This document shows, in pieces, positions 24,469-32,467 of a DNA stretch of 52,246 nucleotides. Source of the stretch: Alphaproteobacteria bacterium (GTDB taxonomy: Bacteria > Pseudomonadota > Alphaproteobacteria > RF32 > CAG-239); the NCBI GenBank assembly GCA_017444525.1, contig JAFSWL010000015.1, positions 1-52,246 on the forward strand. The letters are read 5' to 3'. Position 1 is the first letter of the stretch, and each line of letters begins with the position of its first letter. The position numbers and the translations under genes are program-made. Below the pieces are notes generated by a model. It did not search any database. It saw only the letters and a program-made list of their open reading frames with translations, and was not told where the DNA came from.

Positions 24469-25169
24469 TTTACTTGCTCCTTTGTTTCTTTTAATATTGC
24501 TACCAGTCCTTTAGGGTTATATTCTTCAATCAGTTTATAAGGAAAATTACGTCCATTCGGACCGAGATGATAAAATGCTTCAAATTCTTTATCGCCCATA
24601 ATTAAATACCGGCAGGCGTAAAGCCAAAAGTCTGTATCTGCACCGATATCATATTTTTTGCTGACGACATCGTAAAACAACTGCTTAAACTGTAAAAAAT
24701 TATGTAACATATATTTAGGTAAAATATATTCTGTTGTATCCGGCTCTTTATCAGGATTGCAATAATCATCAGAATCATTGCCAAGTGTTATAACTAAATA
24801 ATCGCCTTTACTTTCAACTTCCCAATTATACCGCTGAAATTTACCTATAATTTCATCTTCATCATCAACACTGCCAAATAGTTTATGCACCGATTCTTCT
24901 AAATTTTTTGAGTAAATATCTTGATACAACCGGATTATTTCCGTGATTCTATGGTAATCAATACCAAAATATTGCACAAATTTTTTATGAATCATCATAT
25001 AAAATAAATTGTAGAGAAAATCGTGCGAAATATAGTCATAAAATCTTTCTGCCGCCCATTGCTTGACCTTTATGCGCTTGTCTCGCCGTTCTAGCCACGG
25101 TTTAATATTTCTATCCCAATTTTGCCATTTTATCTTGGTTTTAAGCTGTTTACCGCTGACTTTATTCAT
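24465..25169 (-). CDS. hypothetical protein, first gene of unknown operon
   Basis: 234 residues, aromatic-rich (many Tyr, Phe, Trp), acidic middle (SVDDEDEIIG, NDSDDYCNPDKEPD), basic N-terminus (KTKIKWQNWDRNIKPWLERRDKRIKVKQW) that could bind nucleic acid. No family is recognised. A minus-strand promoter TTGAAC (25275-25280), 17-bp spacer, TAAAAT (25252-25257) lies 80 nt upstream, making this the operon's first gene. Confidence 0.7.
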   Translation of the reverse strand: MNKVSGKQLKTKIKWQNWDRNIKPWLERRDKRIKVKQWAAERFYDYISHDFLYNLFYMMIHKKFVQYFGIDYHRITEIIRLYQDIYSKNLEESVHKLFGSVDDEDEIIGKFQRYNWEVESKGDYLVITLGNDSDDYCNPDKEPDTTEYILPKYMLHNFLQFKQLFYDVVSKKYDIGADTDFWLYACRYLIMGDKEFEAFYHLGPNGRNFPYKLIEEYNPKGLVAILKETKEQVK

Positions 25170-25251
25170 TTTTATCCAATCTTTTAACGTCTTTCTTATC
25201 GTGCTTTACCGTCATTCTAAAACTCTATACCGACAAAATCTGTCATACTTA

Positions 25252-25280
25252 ATTTTAAAGTCATTTTTACAGATGTTCAA
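25252..25280 (-). promoter_or_regulatory. promoter of the three-gene operon
   Basis: On the minus strand TTGAAC, 17 bp, TAAAAT. It lies between the SLOG gene and the operon, so the operon need not depend on readthrough. Confidence 0.55.
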
Positions 25281-25307
25281 TACTTAACTGTTTGAAAAAT
25301 CATAATA

Positions 25308-25763
25308 TTATCCGATATATTCAGCCAAATTTATAATTTTTTTGCCGTTTTTTCTCGCAATTTCAACTGCTTTATAGGCGCCGCCTGATTTACGATTGAT
25401 ATAGCAAACAATATAGTCGGCATTTTTTGCGATATACTCATTACGGCGCAAAATAGCAACTTGAGGCGGTGCCTTTGACATTTCTTCCGGATATATTAAG
25501 TCATAATCATTGTCATACATCCAATCAAGCTTGGCATTATTAGGGTAATAAGCAGGAAATATACAAAGATTTATATACTCAAATTCTTTTTTTAATTCTT
25601 TCATCACAAGGCGAGATAAACAATCAAAAGTGCCTTGTTCACAAAGCCAAAACTCTCTGACTTGATGATATATGATTAAGCCTCTAACAACTTGAGATAA
25701 ATGATTTTCTATTGAATTTGACATCGGTGTGTCACGGTGACCGAAAAAAGCGCATATACTCAA
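25308..25763 (-). CDS. SLOG-superfamily (DUF1273/YpsA-like) Rossmann protein
   Basis: 151 residues. CAFFGHRDTP at the N-terminus and YIVCYINRKSGGAYKAVEIARK near the C-terminus are the two nucleotide-binding landmarks of the DUF1273/YpsA branch of SLOG. SLOG proteins bind or process nucleotide derivatives and recur in defence and conflict loci. The only in-frame start after the stop at 25772 is TTG (or ATT), so the start is weak. A structured region lies just upstream. Confidence 0.75.
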   Translation of the reverse strand: MSICAFFGHRDTPMSNSIENHLSQVVRGLIIYHQVREFWLCEQGTFDCLSRLVMKELKKEFEYINLCIFPAYYPNNAKLDWMYDNDYDLIYPEEMSKAPPQVAILRRNEYIAKNADYIVCYINRKSGGAYKAVEIARKNGKKIINLAEYIG

Positions 25764-25792
25764 AATAAACTACCAATCAGCCCAAATTAACT

Positions 25793-26008
25793 CACCCACC
25801 TGAGAAGGTGGGTGGACGTTGTCACTATAATCAGTACGAAAAATAGCCCAGCTATTGGGTATATGCCTTATTCACTGGCATCCACCCGTTACGGTGAGAT
25901 GCCCAATGTGGTAATTATCTTCTGTATTTACAACGTAATACAAAAGCTATGTTTTTGCCCGTACTGATTGGACTGACAATGTCCTGTTGGGTATTGGGCA
26001 ATCCCAAC
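25793..26008 (+). ncRNA. candidate structured non-coding RNA
   Basis: Stems: CACCCACCT/AGGTGGGTG closed by GAGA (25793-25814); a long-range pair AATCAGTACG/CGTACTGATT (25829-25838 with 25960-25969) with a following A5/T5 match; inside it GGCATC-CACC/GGTG-GATGCC (25877-25903); then GGAC/GTCC (25970-25984) and GTTGGG/CCCAAC (25986-26008). GCCCAAT (about 25900) can also pair with ATTGGGC (about 25993). The GNRA loop favours the plus strand. No protein gene is convincing in 25764-26194. The long-range arms could also be a MITE's terminal repeats. Confidence 0.5.
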
Positions 26009-26142
26009 GATAGCTACTATAAACAACGAATCTTAAAAAAACAATAAAAATAATCTCAACTTTCGCTTGATCTATTGAAAAGGCGAAATTATAAAAATTA
26101 AAAAGGCTGAAAATGCGAAGAAAGCAGTATAACAAATTTGAT

Positions 26143-26178
26143 GAAAGGGTCGGAAGTAATTCCGGCTCTTTCTGTTTT
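26143..26178 (+). terminator. hairpin with GTAA loop before the DUF3768 gene
   Basis: A 13-bp stem with two G-U pairs (26143-26155 with 26160-26172), loop GTAA, then TGTTTT. It may end the RNA above or attenuate the next gene, whose ribosome binding site starts about 10 nt later. Confidence 0.55.
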
Positions 26179-26194
26179 AAACGAAAGGTGCAAT

Positions 26195-26524
26195 ATGGAC
26201 GATAAAATCAAAAAAATTCGAGAACTTAACGACCAATTTCGTAAAACATTTTGCGGCGGCAAAGTGTTACGAACGGTAGGCGTAGCTTCATTACCAACAC
26301 AAGAACAAGCCGCTATATTAGCAATGGTGCAAGGTTTTGATGATTTTAATAAATCTAATGACCCTTACGGCGAACATGACTTCGGCTCGTTTGATTTTGA
26401 CGGCATAACTTATTTTTGGAAAATTGATTATTACGACCACGATTACTTATATATAAGCCCTGATGCCGCTGACCCGAATGTAACAAACCGAGTCTTAACA
26501 ATTATGCGTGCTGATGAATATTAA
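26195..26524 (+). CDS. DUF3768 family protein
   Basis: 109 residues from ATG 26195 (AAAGG upstream). RELNDQFRKTFCGGKVLRTVGV, DPYGEHDFGSFDFDGITYFWKIDYYD, SPDAADPNVTNRVLTIMRADEY are near-textbook DUF3768. The family is frequent on alphaproteobacterial plasmids and integrative elements; its function is unknown. Confidence 0.9.
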   Translation: MDDKIKKIRELNDQFRKTFCGGKVLRTVGVASLPTQEQAAILAMVQGFDDFNKSNDPYGEHDFGSFDFDGITYFWKIDYYDHDYLYISPDAADPNVTNRVLTIMRADEY

Positions 26525-26596
26525 ATATAATATTTCGAAAATTTCGAATGTTTCGACAGGTACAAAATCTATTTAATTATCAATTACAATAACTTT

Positions 26597-26624
26597 AAAA
26601 AGTGGGACAGGGGTGGGACAAATT
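26597..26624. promoter_or_regulatory. arm-type integrase site, right
   Basis: Second copy of the doubled GTGGGACA repeat (one mismatch to 13111-13138), 54 bp inside the right attachment repeat. Confidence 0.6.
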
Positions 26625-26637
26625 GAATTTAAAATAG

Positions 26638-26669
26638 AAAAAGGACTCAGAGAAAAATCTCTAAGCCCT
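26638..26669 (-). terminator. terminator of tRNA-Lys supplied by the element
   Basis: On the minus strand GGGCTTAGAGA pairs with TCTCTGAGTCC, followed by T5. It replaces the native terminator now stranded at 12916-12947. Confidence 0.8.
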
Positions 26670-26678
26670 TGATTTTCT

Positions 26679-26726
26679 TTGGTGAGCTCGGTGGGATTCG
26701 AACCCGCGACCCTTTGATTAAAAGTC
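26679..26726. mobile_element. right attachment repeat
   Basis: 48 bases identical to 12949-12996. Lies inside tRNA-Lys and restores its 3' half, so the tRNA stays functional. Confidence 0.93.
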
Positions 26727-26755
26727 AAATGCTCTACCGACTGAGCTACGAACTC
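26680..26755 (-). tRNA. tRNA-Lys(UUU)
   Basis: Minus-strand cloverleaf of 76 nt with encoded CCA: acceptor GAGTTCG/CGAGCTC, D arm AGCTCAGTCGGTAGAGC, anticodon loop CTTTTAA with TTT, T arm GCGGGTTCGAATCCCAC. It is the integration target of the element. Confidence 0.97.
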
Positions 26756-26771
26756 ATCTAAAACGATTATG

Positions 26772-26800
26772 CTTATAAAAGATAAAATCATCTGAGTCAA
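26772..26800 (-). promoter_or_regulatory. tRNA-Lys promoter
   Basis: Minus strand TTGACT (26795-26800), 17 bp, TATAAG (26772-26777), followed by GCATAATCG. The tRNA-Val promoter at 44855-44883 has the same -10 and nearly the same continuation. Confidence 0.8.
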
Positions 26801-26912
26801 TAGGAAAAATAAAAAAAGTTAAAAAAAATGAATTTAGTGTTTATTTATTAATAATTATGTGTTAGCATACATCTAAAATGTAATTTTATTATTTAACTGA
26901 ATGAGGTTTAAT

Positions 26913-27233
26913 ATGGCTCTGAGTAATGAAGTTGGTCAAAAAGGCCGTTACAGTATTTTGCAAAATGCAAAAGGCGAGATTATGCTGATGATGGACAGCC
27001 GTGTCGGTGGACCGGAAAATCCGCGTTTTATTTATGATGGTGGAGATACGGCTCTTTTGTATCGCTCGCAGGAAAGTTCTGTCGCATTTCGTCATATTAA
27101 CGATGGCGCGCGCAATCCATTGAAGTCGGTTTCTGAAATTTTGGTGGTGGAAATCGAAAATGATGATGTTGAAAGAGAGTATATTGTTCCGGTGCGTTTG
27201 GTTAAAGATGTCAATAATCTGATTCTTTCTTAA
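26913..27233 (+). CDS. conserved-looking hypothetical protein before nuoL
   Basis: 106 residues from ATG 26913 (GAGG 6 nt upstream). Beta-rich, no membrane segment: GRYSILQNAKGEIMLMMDSR, ALLYRSQESSVAFRHI. I do not recognise the family. It stands 17 nt before the NuoL-like gene and shares its operon. Confidence 0.7.
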   Translation: MALSNEVGQKGRYSILQNAKGEIMLMMDSRVGGPENPRFIYDGGDTALLYRSQESSVAFRHINDGARNPLKSVSEILVVEIENDDVEREYIVPVRLVKDVNNLILS

Positions 27234-27250
27234 ACGGAGACAGATTTTTT

Positions 27251-28927
27251 ATGATTGCTTACACTGTACTCCTATTATTTTTTATCGGGATTTTCAGTAG
27301 TGTAAAAGTAGGTGTGAAAGTTGATAAAGTTCTGGCTTTTGTAACTTTTGCATCTCTTTTTTTTGTGTTCGTAAATTTTTGCGACGGTATGCTTGATGCA
27401 ACGGAGCATTCTTTTTCTTTTATTTGGAATACATCACAAGGACGTAATTTGAAATTTGATATCTTATCAAATGTATACAATTATGCGCTAGTTTTGCCGT
27501 GCTTTTTGATAACATTGCTTAGTTGCTTCAATAATTTATTGTTTCGTAATGAAGAACGTAAAAGTGCGTATTCTTCTTTGTTGATTTTTAATTTGGTGGC
27601 ATTGATAGTGCTGATTACCAGTAATAATTTTGTGCAGCTTGTTTCAGCGCTTTTTATTGTGGATATTTTGTCGCTGTTTATGATTAAAGACATACAGGCA
27701 TCTCAACGCTACGTTTTGCTTAATATGGCGGCAGATATGATGCTGTTTTCGGTTTTGGCGTTGATTAATGCTCGCGTTGATTCACTGGATATAAAAGAAA
27801 TATTGAGATACAGACAAATCGGATTTCATGAAGATTATGTGGCTTTGACAGGGTTGACCGCTATTTTCGCCAAGCTTGGATTCGCGGTGTTTCAAATTGG
27901 GAATATAGCATTGAAAGATATTCGTTTTCATCGAATGCAAAATGTGTTATTATTATCTTCTCCGATGGCTGCACTGATTTTGCTGCTTAAATTGAATATG
28001 TTATGGCGATTCTCAGATTATTTTAATATTTATGCAGACAGTATATGTTATGTTACATTGATTTGGGCATTTGTCGGCAGTATTGTGGTTAATGATTTTC
28101 AGACAAAGATAATTTATTGGCAGATGTCTTTTTGGGCATTGATGGTTGCACTTCTGCGTTTTTACGGTTTTATTTGGATTCCTGAATTTACTTATTTATT
28201 GACTGAGATGTACGTATTTATAAATGCATTGTTTTTACTTTATTATTACAATAATCGTTGTCATACGGTCTCAGAAATGATGAAACTAAGATTAATACAT
28301 AAAAAAAGGTTGGCTTCGGTAGCGTTGATTGTGTTGTTGACGATAACGGCCGGTGCCAATACATTGCTACAGATGTATAATCAGACAAACAGAATGTGTA
28401 TATGGCTGTTTACGATATTATTTCTTATTTCTACGGCTGCAACTCTGGGACAGATTTATTTTTATAAAGGAAAACGTCTCAGAGGAGTTCAGCATGATAT
28501 TAAATTCAAATGGACAGTTTGGGTCGAATTGTTGTGTTTGTGCGGTGTGCTGCTTTACGGCGGTAAAGTACAAAATGTTATGGTATGGGTGATTCCAATC
28601 ATATTTGTATTTCTGTGGTTTTGTCCGTTGTTAAGGAGCACTGCATATTTTTATAAACTTCGTTTTTTGCAAAAGAGTGACTTGCTGGGCGATATTTATC
28701 TTTCGGTAATTAAATCTTTTCGTTTATGCGGACGAGTATTTTGGCTGCTGATTGACCATTTGTTTTTGGATAAACTTGTTATGGAACTGGCCGTGGTCTT
28801 GTCGCATATTTGTTTGCGTATGTTCCGTAAATTGCACAGCAAACCTATTTTCGGAGGAATGATAGTATTGCTGTTGTTGGTCGGTATGCTGTGGTATTCG
28901 TATCGTGCAGGAGAAATAAATGGCTGA
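27251..28927 (+). CDS. divergent complex I subunit L-like protein
   Basis: 558 residues with about 14 membrane segments. NNFVQLVSALFIVDILSLFMI aligns with the TM5 region DNLLLMYLGWEGVGLCSYLLI of E. coli NuoL, with Phe at the essential Glu; the TM7 Lys seems kept (FAKLGFAVFQ). The TM12 Lys region (ALFLL) has no Lys. It looks like an antiporter-like subunit with a reduced proton path. The order L-M-N-birA-rnj supports the identity. Subunits A-K are not in the window. Confidence 0.7.
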   Translation: MIAYTVLLLFFIGIFSSVKVGVKVDKVLAFVTFASLFFVFVNFCDGMLDATEHSFSFIWNTSQGRNLKFDILSNVYNYALVLPCFLITLLSCFNNLLFRNEERKSAYSSLLIFNLVALIVLITSNNFVQLVSALFIVDILSLFMIKDIQASQRYVLLNMAADMMLFSVLALINARVDSLDIKEILRYRQIGFHEDYVALTGLTAIFAKLGFAVFQIGNIALKDIRFHRMQNVLLLSSPMAALILLLKLNMLWRFSDYFNIYADSICYVTLIWAFVGSIVVNDFQTKIIYWQMSFWALMVALLRFYGFIWIPEFTYLLTEMYVFINALFLLYYYNNRCHTVSEMMKLRLIHKKRLASVALIVLLTITAGANTLLQMYNQTNRMCIWLFTILFLISTAATLGQIYFYKGKRLRGVQHDIKFKWTVWVELLCLCGVLLYGGKVQNVMVWVIPIIFVFLWFCPLLRSTAYFYKLRFLQKSDLLGDIYLSVIKSFRLCGRVFWLLIDHLFLDKLVMELAVVLSHICLRMFRKLHSKPIFGGMIVLLLLVGMLWYSYRAGEING

Positions 28928-30329
28928 TTTATTGTTCTTGCTGATGGTTTTGCCACTGTTGGGATGTTTATTTGTTTTAACGGCGCAAAAAAATGATAAC
29001 AATGCGTTTAATGCCACTCTTTTTGCCGTAGCTACTGGAGTCGCAGTGATTTTGCGACTGTTGTCCGCTACCGTATATCCGATTGACGGACAAGGGGAGC
29101 AATATATGTATCAATGGTTGCATTCATCGCATGTGGAATTGTTGTTCGGTGCCGATTTACAATCATTAATTCTGCTGTTTGGTATTTATCTAGGTATTGT
29201 TATCGGAATGTTAGGATTACAGCCAAGTCAGCGACGCAGTAAATCGATGATGATATTGATTCTGGCATTTATTTGGAATATTAACGGTTTGTTCTTGGCA
29301 AGAGATGTATTGTCTTTTTATTTGTTTTTTGCCGGAATGATCGTACCGGTATTTATGCTGGTCGGAATGTTTGGGAATGTTAAGAAAGTATCGACACTGT
29401 ATTTATATTTTGCGCTGAATTTTGTGGGGGCCTTACTGTTTTTGGTGGCAACAATCGTAATTTATCGGCATCATCTCGGAAATATCGGAATGGCTGACTT
29501 GGCGGCAGCTAAGATGCCGCATAAAGCCGCATTGGTTTTATGGTTAACCGTTAGTTTCGCGTTTTTGTCACGGTTGCCTATTTGGCCTTGTCATTACTGG
29601 CTGTCATTAGTTAGCGTAGGAGCTAAAAATCCGGTGGTGTATATTGTTACGAATCTGTTACCGCTGACAGGGCTTCTCGGATTTATGCGCTTTTGGGAGC
29701 AAACAGTCCCGGAAAGTATGGACGCTTTTGTGCCGATAATAGATCTAATAGGGGTTATGACAATGTTGTTTATCGCGTTTATCGGGGTTTCATACAGAGA
29801 GTTTTTACCAAAACTGTTTTCGTATTCAGCAGTTTATTATTTGTTGTTCTTGTTGGTTATTGTCTTGTTGCCGGCAGAATATGAAAAAAATATCGTTTAT
29901 TCGTTGTTTATTTTTATTATAGTGAATGCGGCATTAACAGTATTAGAAGCCGATGCCGAAAATGCGGCTTCGGAAAATGGTTATTCGGTACACGGTATTT
30001 TGGCTTATATGCCAAAATTGGCGCGCTTGATTACATTCTTTGTTTTGGTGGCTGTAGGTTTGCCGATTTCTTCAATGTTTTGGAATAATTTTGTGTTAAT
30101 ATCGGCACTGTTTCGCGAAAATTTTGCTATTGGTATTGGAGTGATGATTGCCATAACATTAATTGTCATGGCTTTGGTATATGAGCTGTTTATGATGCGG
30201 AGTTTGCCTAAAGTTTATGATGCAGACTGTGAAATAGAGGATATTTCAGAAAAAAAAACCGGATTTTTTGCAGTTGTAATATTATTGCTGTTTTTATCGT
30301 TCTTCAATCCGCTGTGGTTTGTGTTCTAA
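28920..30329 (+). CDS. divergent complex I subunit M-like protein
   Basis: 469 residues, about 13-14 membrane segments, overlapping the L-like gene by 8 nt. FYLFFAGMIVPVFMLVGMFG aligns with FFFFWEMMLVPMYFLIALWG of NuoM, with Ala for the conserved Glu144; FLSRLPIWPCHYWLSLVSVG aligns with FAVKMPVVPLHGWLPDAHSQ, with Arg for the TM7 Lys and loss of PDAH. The His of PxxH is kept. The family is clear, the chemistry is changed. Confidence 0.75.
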   Translation: MADLLFLLMVLPLLGCLFVLTAQKNDNNAFNATLFAVATGVAVILRLLSATVYPIDGQGEQYMYQWLHSSHVELLFGADLQSLILLFGIYLGIVIGMLGLQPSQRRSKSMMILILAFIWNINGLFLARDVLSFYLFFAGMIVPVFMLVGMFGNVKKVSTLYLYFALNFVGALLFLVATIVIYRHHLGNIGMADLAAAKMPHKAALVLWLTVSFAFLSRLPIWPCHYWLSLVSVGAKNPVVYIVTNLLPLTGLLGFMRFWEQTVPESMDAFVPIIDLIGVMTMLFIAFIGVSYREFLPKLFSYSAVYYLLFLLVIVLLPAEYEKNIVYSLFIFIIVNAALTVLEADAENAASENGYSVHGILAYMPKLARLITFFVLVAVGLPISSMFWNNFVLISALFRENFAIGIGVMIAITLIVMALVYELFMMRSLPKVYDADCEIEDISEKKTGFFAVVILLLFLSFFNPLWFVF

Positions 30330-30338
30330 GGGGGCAGC

Positions 30339-31757
30339 ATGTTAGAAAGTTTGATTTATTTTTCACCGGTTACAATTTTGCTTGTTGCTCTGTTGGTATT
30401 GATGTTCGGTGAGCGCGATGAAAACAATGCGTACGGGTGCTTTCGCTTTAGTAGGACAATGTTATTACTCAGTTTTGGACTTGCAGTTATTTTTTATAAT
30501 AAATCAACCATTGTCGGGCTGACGGTTGGTAATAAATTTACATTACTTTTTGATAGTTTATTGTATGGTAGCGGGTTGGCTTTGTTATATCCTTCGCGCA
30601 AGTGGTTTGTTTCAATGAATTTTCCAGCGCATATTTTTTGCGGCTGTCTGTTTTTGTGTATATTAAGCGGAAGTCTACTTATTTGCTCGGATAATCTGGC
30701 ATTAACAGCGGTTTGTTGTTCGACAATGCTGATTGGAAACTATATTATGCTAAAGCAGGGAGACAATAAAAAGGAAACTGATTTAGGTAACAAAGTATAT
30801 ATGGTTACGGCAATTTGCGCAATGGTTCTTTTAGCGATTGCTACTGCCATATTATATGAAAAAAATGGCTCCACGGCATATTCCGAGCTGCGCACAATGC
30901 TAGCAATAAATAAAGATGATCCTTTGCTCTTTGCGGCAATCGGAATGTTTGTAACCGTTTTTGTGTTGTTGTTAGGTATGGCTCCTTTACATTTTTGTGC
31001 CAGCGAAGTATTAGGCAAGACTATTTTGCCGGTGTTTATGTATTTTCTGTTGGTTCCGTTTAGTGCGGTTTGGGGTGGCTTTATTAGGTTTAATATCAGT
31101 ATTGCCGAGCCGATTTTTGGGCAATTACGATTATTTTATATGTCGGCAGCTCTTCTTTCAGTCGGGATAGGTGCAATAGGTGCATGCAGTGGGCAGAATA
31201 TTCGCAAGATTTTTGCATATAGCTCAGTTTTTTATTCGGGAATTATTTTTTTAACCATTCGCAAATTTACACTTAATGCGGTTAGCTCGGGATTTGTATA
31301 TCTAATACTGTATATGTTTGCTATTTACGGTATATGTATTTGTTTATTCGGGATAAAGAAAAAGGGCGATTATTTGTTTATGTTGAGCGATTTTGAGGGA
31401 GCCGCGCAGAAACGACCGTATATTTCCGCCATGATGCTGATTTTTATGCTTTCATTGCTGGGGCTTCCGCCTTTTTCCGGATTTATAGGCCTGTTTGCTT
31501 CCTTAAATTATTTGGCATTGCATCATCATTTTTATCAATTGGTTTATTTGTTGTCGATGATGGCGGTGATTGCGTATGCTTATTTACAAATAATCAGAGT
31601 TATGTATTTTGTGGATAAAAGAACTTTATTTGACAAGGTTGATAGCGGTATACACATGGCAATTTTTCTTAATATGATATTGATGATTGTGATTACGTTG
31701 CAACCGCAGTATTTGCTTACCGGTTTTCGTTCAATGCTGGAGGTGCTGTTTTTATGA
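30339..31757 (+). CDS. divergent complex I subunit N-like protein
   Basis: 472 residues, about 13-14 membrane segments. LLLGMAPLHFCASEVLGKTILPV aligns with [23 protein letters not shown] of NuoN, with Leu for the Lys; the TM5 Glu (region DNLALTAVCCSTMLIGNYIML) and the TM8 Lys are also missing. LSLLGLPPFSGFIGLFASLN is the best-preserved NuoN motif. It overlaps birA by 4 nt. Confidence 0.75.
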   Translation: MLESLIYFSPVTILLVALLVLMFGERDENNAYGCFRFSRTMLLLSFGLAVIFYNKSTIVGLTVGNKFTLLFDSLLYGSGLALLYPSRKWFVSMNFPAHIFCGCLFLCILSGSLLICSDNLALTAVCCSTMLIGNYIMLKQGDNKKETDLGNKVYMVTAICAMVLLAIATAILYEKNGSTAYSELRTMLAINKDDPLLFAAIGMFVTVFVLLLGMAPLHFCASEVLGKTILPVFMYFLLVPFSAVWGGFIRFNISIAEPIFGQLRLFYMSAALLSVGIGAIGACSGQNIRKIFAYSSVFYSGIIFLTIRKFTLNAVSSGFVYLILYMFAIYGICICLFGIKKKGDYLFMLSDFEGAAQKRPYISAMMLIFMLSLLGLPPFSGFIGLFASLNYLALHHHFYQLVYLLSMMAVIAYAYLQIIRVMYFVDKRTLFDKVDSGIHMAIFLNMILMIVITLQPQYLLTGFRSMLEVLFL

Positions 31758-32467
31758 CAATATCTGGGTTTAAGATTATTTGTTTGGACGAAGTTGACAG
31801 CACTAACAATGTGGCGTTGCAATTGAGTAGCGGTATTGGTGGGCAGAAAAAGGTTATACAAGCCAAAAGACAGACTGCGGGACGAGGACGATGGGGGCGA
31901 ATTTGGCATAGTACGGAAGGGAATTTATTCTTTTCAGTGTTATTGGAATTTCCTTTACAACAGCTGGGAAAACTGATTATGACAGCCGCGTTGAGTTTGC
32001 TTGAAACCATAAAACAATATAATCCGCAAAGTGATGTGTGCTTGAAGTGGCCGAATGATGTGTTGCTGAATGGAGCAAAAATCAGCGGAATATTGCTTGA
32101 AAAAGGTGCAGGAGAATATATGATTGTCGGTATTGGAGTAAATATTGTGCATCACCCGAGTTCGATTGATATGCTTTATCCGGCAACTTCGCTTAAAGAA
32201 GCGGGTATTCAGACAACTTCAGAGGATTTTCTGCAAAAGTATATGTCACTGTTTGTATGTAATATAAAGCGAAGCGCAGCCGATTTGAGGCAAGGATGGC
32301 TGAAAAATGTAAGAGGCTTGGGAACAGAAATTATGGTAAAGCAAAACGGAGAAGAACGAAGAGGAATTTTTCAAGGAATTGATGAAAATGCCGATTTACT
32401 TTTGCGCATCGGAGATAGAACGCAAAAGATTTTGGCCGGTGATGTGTTTTATACGGGAGAAAAATAA
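31754..32467 (+). CDS. birA: biotin--[acetyl-CoA-carboxylase] ligase
   Basis: 237 residues, monofunctional type without a DNA-binding domain. DEVDSTNN, QTAGRGRWGRIW (biotinyl-AMP loop), CLKWPNDVLLNGAKISGILLE and VGIGVNI are diagnostic. It attaches biotin to AccB. It follows nuoN in many alphaproteobacteria, exactly as here, and its stop shares a base with the start of rnj. Confidence 0.93.
   Translation: MTISGFKIICLDEVDSTNNVALQLSSGIGGQKKVIQAKRQTAGRGRWGRIWHSTEGNLFFSVLLEFPLQQLGKLIMTAALSLLETIKQYNPQSDVCLKWPNDVLLNGAKISGILLEKGAGEYMIVGIGVNIVHHPSSIDMLYPATSLKEAGIQTTSEDFLQKYMSLFVCNIKRSAADLRQGWLKNVRGLGTEIMVKQNGEERRGIFQGIDENADLLLRIGDRTQKILAGDVFYTGEK

Noticed and set aside
25718..25760. Plus-strand promoter TTGACA (25718) with TATACT (25755) for the RNA candidate
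   Set aside because: The 31-bp distance is far too long for sigma70.
25829..25969. IS200/IS605 end or group I/II intron
   Set aside because: No transposase or reverse transcriptase fragment and no intron core motifs (such as a domain V) are visible.
25947..26135. Minus-strand frame of 62 codons
   Set aside because: It lies over the structured region; the N-terminal half is low-complexity Phe/Ile/Val and no start site is visible.
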